Origin: UBA3871 sp002392265
GTDB lineage: Bacteria; Bacillota; Clostridia; Peptostreptococcales; Anaerovoracaceae
NCBI GenBank assembly: GCA_946614255.1
Contig: CAMOGS010000074.1
Location: forward strand, 1-13,771
DNA length: 13,771 nt
Direction of reading: 5' to 3'
Part shown: positions 13,468 to 13,771 of the stretch, in pieces
Numbering within the stretch: the first letter of the stretch is position 1
How the letters are laid out: each line of letters opens with the position of its first letter
The notes under the pieces: generated by a model
Databases searched by the model: none
Seen by the model: only the letters and a program-made list of their open reading frames with translations
Told to the model about the DNA's origin: nothing
Position numbers and translations under genes: made by a program

Positions 13468-13771
13468 TTTTCGTCACCCCATTTGAATGTCTGCTTTGCG
13501 CTCTTTTTTCTGCTGCGAGCCCTTACTTTCGGCTGTTCGAGATAAAATGACGGTCTATCTTTCTGGTCCGGAACGAGCAACAACAGATTGTTTTCAAGAC
13601 CCAGGCTCCTCAAAAGCTTTGCAAAATTACTAAGACTGATATCTTCTCCATTTTCAAATCTTGAAATACTGCGCTCTGAAACTCCTGATTTTTCCGCCAA
13701 TTCCTTTTGCGTCATTGGGGAATAAATCCTATAGAGTTTCATTCTTTCACGCAGTTCATCCTGTATACTGA
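13464..13771 (-). CDS. hipB: HipB-like XRE-family antitoxin, 5' end probably off window
   Basis: This is a helix-turn-helix protein that would bind the hipBA operator and neutralise HipA. The XRE fold is clear in MTQKELAEKSGVSERSISRF, followed by ENGEDISLSNFAKLLRSLGL. A basic tail (KVRARSRKKSAK) ends the protein. The first in-frame ATG at 13742 lies at the edge of helix 1 and has no Shine-Dalgarno sequence. The frame stays open to the window end, with codons reading SIQDELRER, which looks like the beginning of helix 1. I therefore treat the gene as continuing beyond 13771, with 13742 as the alternative start (92 residues). The four-base overlap with hipA and the matching family support a type II toxin-antitoxin operon. 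Confidence 0.82.
   Translation of the reverse strand, partial: SIQDELRERMKLYRIYSPMTQKELAEKSGVSERSISRFENGEDISLSNFAKLLRSLGLENNLLLLVPDQKDRPSFYLEQPKVRARSRKKSAKQTFKWGDEK

Noticed and set aside
1..13771. CRISPR arrays, tRNA or rRNA genes, insertion sequences, prophage attachment sites
   Set aside because: No regularly spaced repeats, cloverleaf sequences, transposase frames or integrase genes were seen on either strand; the only repeat is the two-copy element.

Overview
The window looks like a chromosomal segment of an anaerobic, low-to-mid GC Firmicute of the class Clostridia. The evidence is strong AGGAGG-type ribosome binding sites, sigma-A promoters with 17-nt spacers, a butyrate-type crotonase, an electron-bifurcating transhydrogenase pair (NfnAB), an ECF thiamine transporter behind a TPP riboswitch, and a D-aspartate-ligase-like enzyme next to a Lys-type MurE. 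A family such as Anaerovoracaceae/Eubacteriaceae is only a guess. All genes lie on the minus strand except nfnA-nfnB.

Region 1 (1-4072, minus) is an operon read from right to left from a good promoter (4044-4072). It encodes an ATP-grasp D-amino-acid ligase (D-aspartate ligase family), a MurE-type UDP-MurNAc-tripeptide synthetase without the DAP-recognising DNPR motif, NAD kinase, and the N-terminal third of an RluA-family pseudouridine synthase that runs off the left edge. The ligase/MurE pair predicts a peptidoglycan with L-Lys (or L-Orn) at position 3 and a D-Asp-type side branch. A dispersed repeat sits between nadK and the pseudouridine synthase gene.

Region 2 (4098-5997, minus) holds two single-gene units, each closed by an intrinsic terminator: a DUF975 membrane protein with a Pro/Glu-rich tail, and a crotonase with its own promoter.

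Region 3 (6001-7637, minus) is thiamine supply: thiN (thiamine pyrophosphokinase), then a near-consensus promoter, a TPP riboswitch with a compact hairpin covering the Shine-Dalgarno sequence, and thiT (ECF S-component). Imported thiamine would be converted to TPP by ThiN, and TPP would feed back on thiT.

Region 4 (7706-10137, plus) is nfnA-nfnB, transcribed divergently from thiN, with a structured leader. It encodes NADH-dependent reduced ferredoxin:NADP+ oxidoreductase. The second copy of the dispersed repeat starts at the base after the nfnB stop codon, in the same orientation to its upstream gene as the first copy.

Region 5 (10160-13771, minus) is accessory in character: a HipB/HipA toxin-antitoxin pair, a GNAT-like acetyltransferase, a roughly 31-codon remnant of a macro-domain gene, and a DUF2130 protein (coiled coil plus PD-(D/E)XK-like motif), closed by a strong hairpin terminator facing nfnB. 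No tRNA, rRNA, CRISPR array or intact mobile element was seen, and no gene-free stretch exceeds 300 bases.
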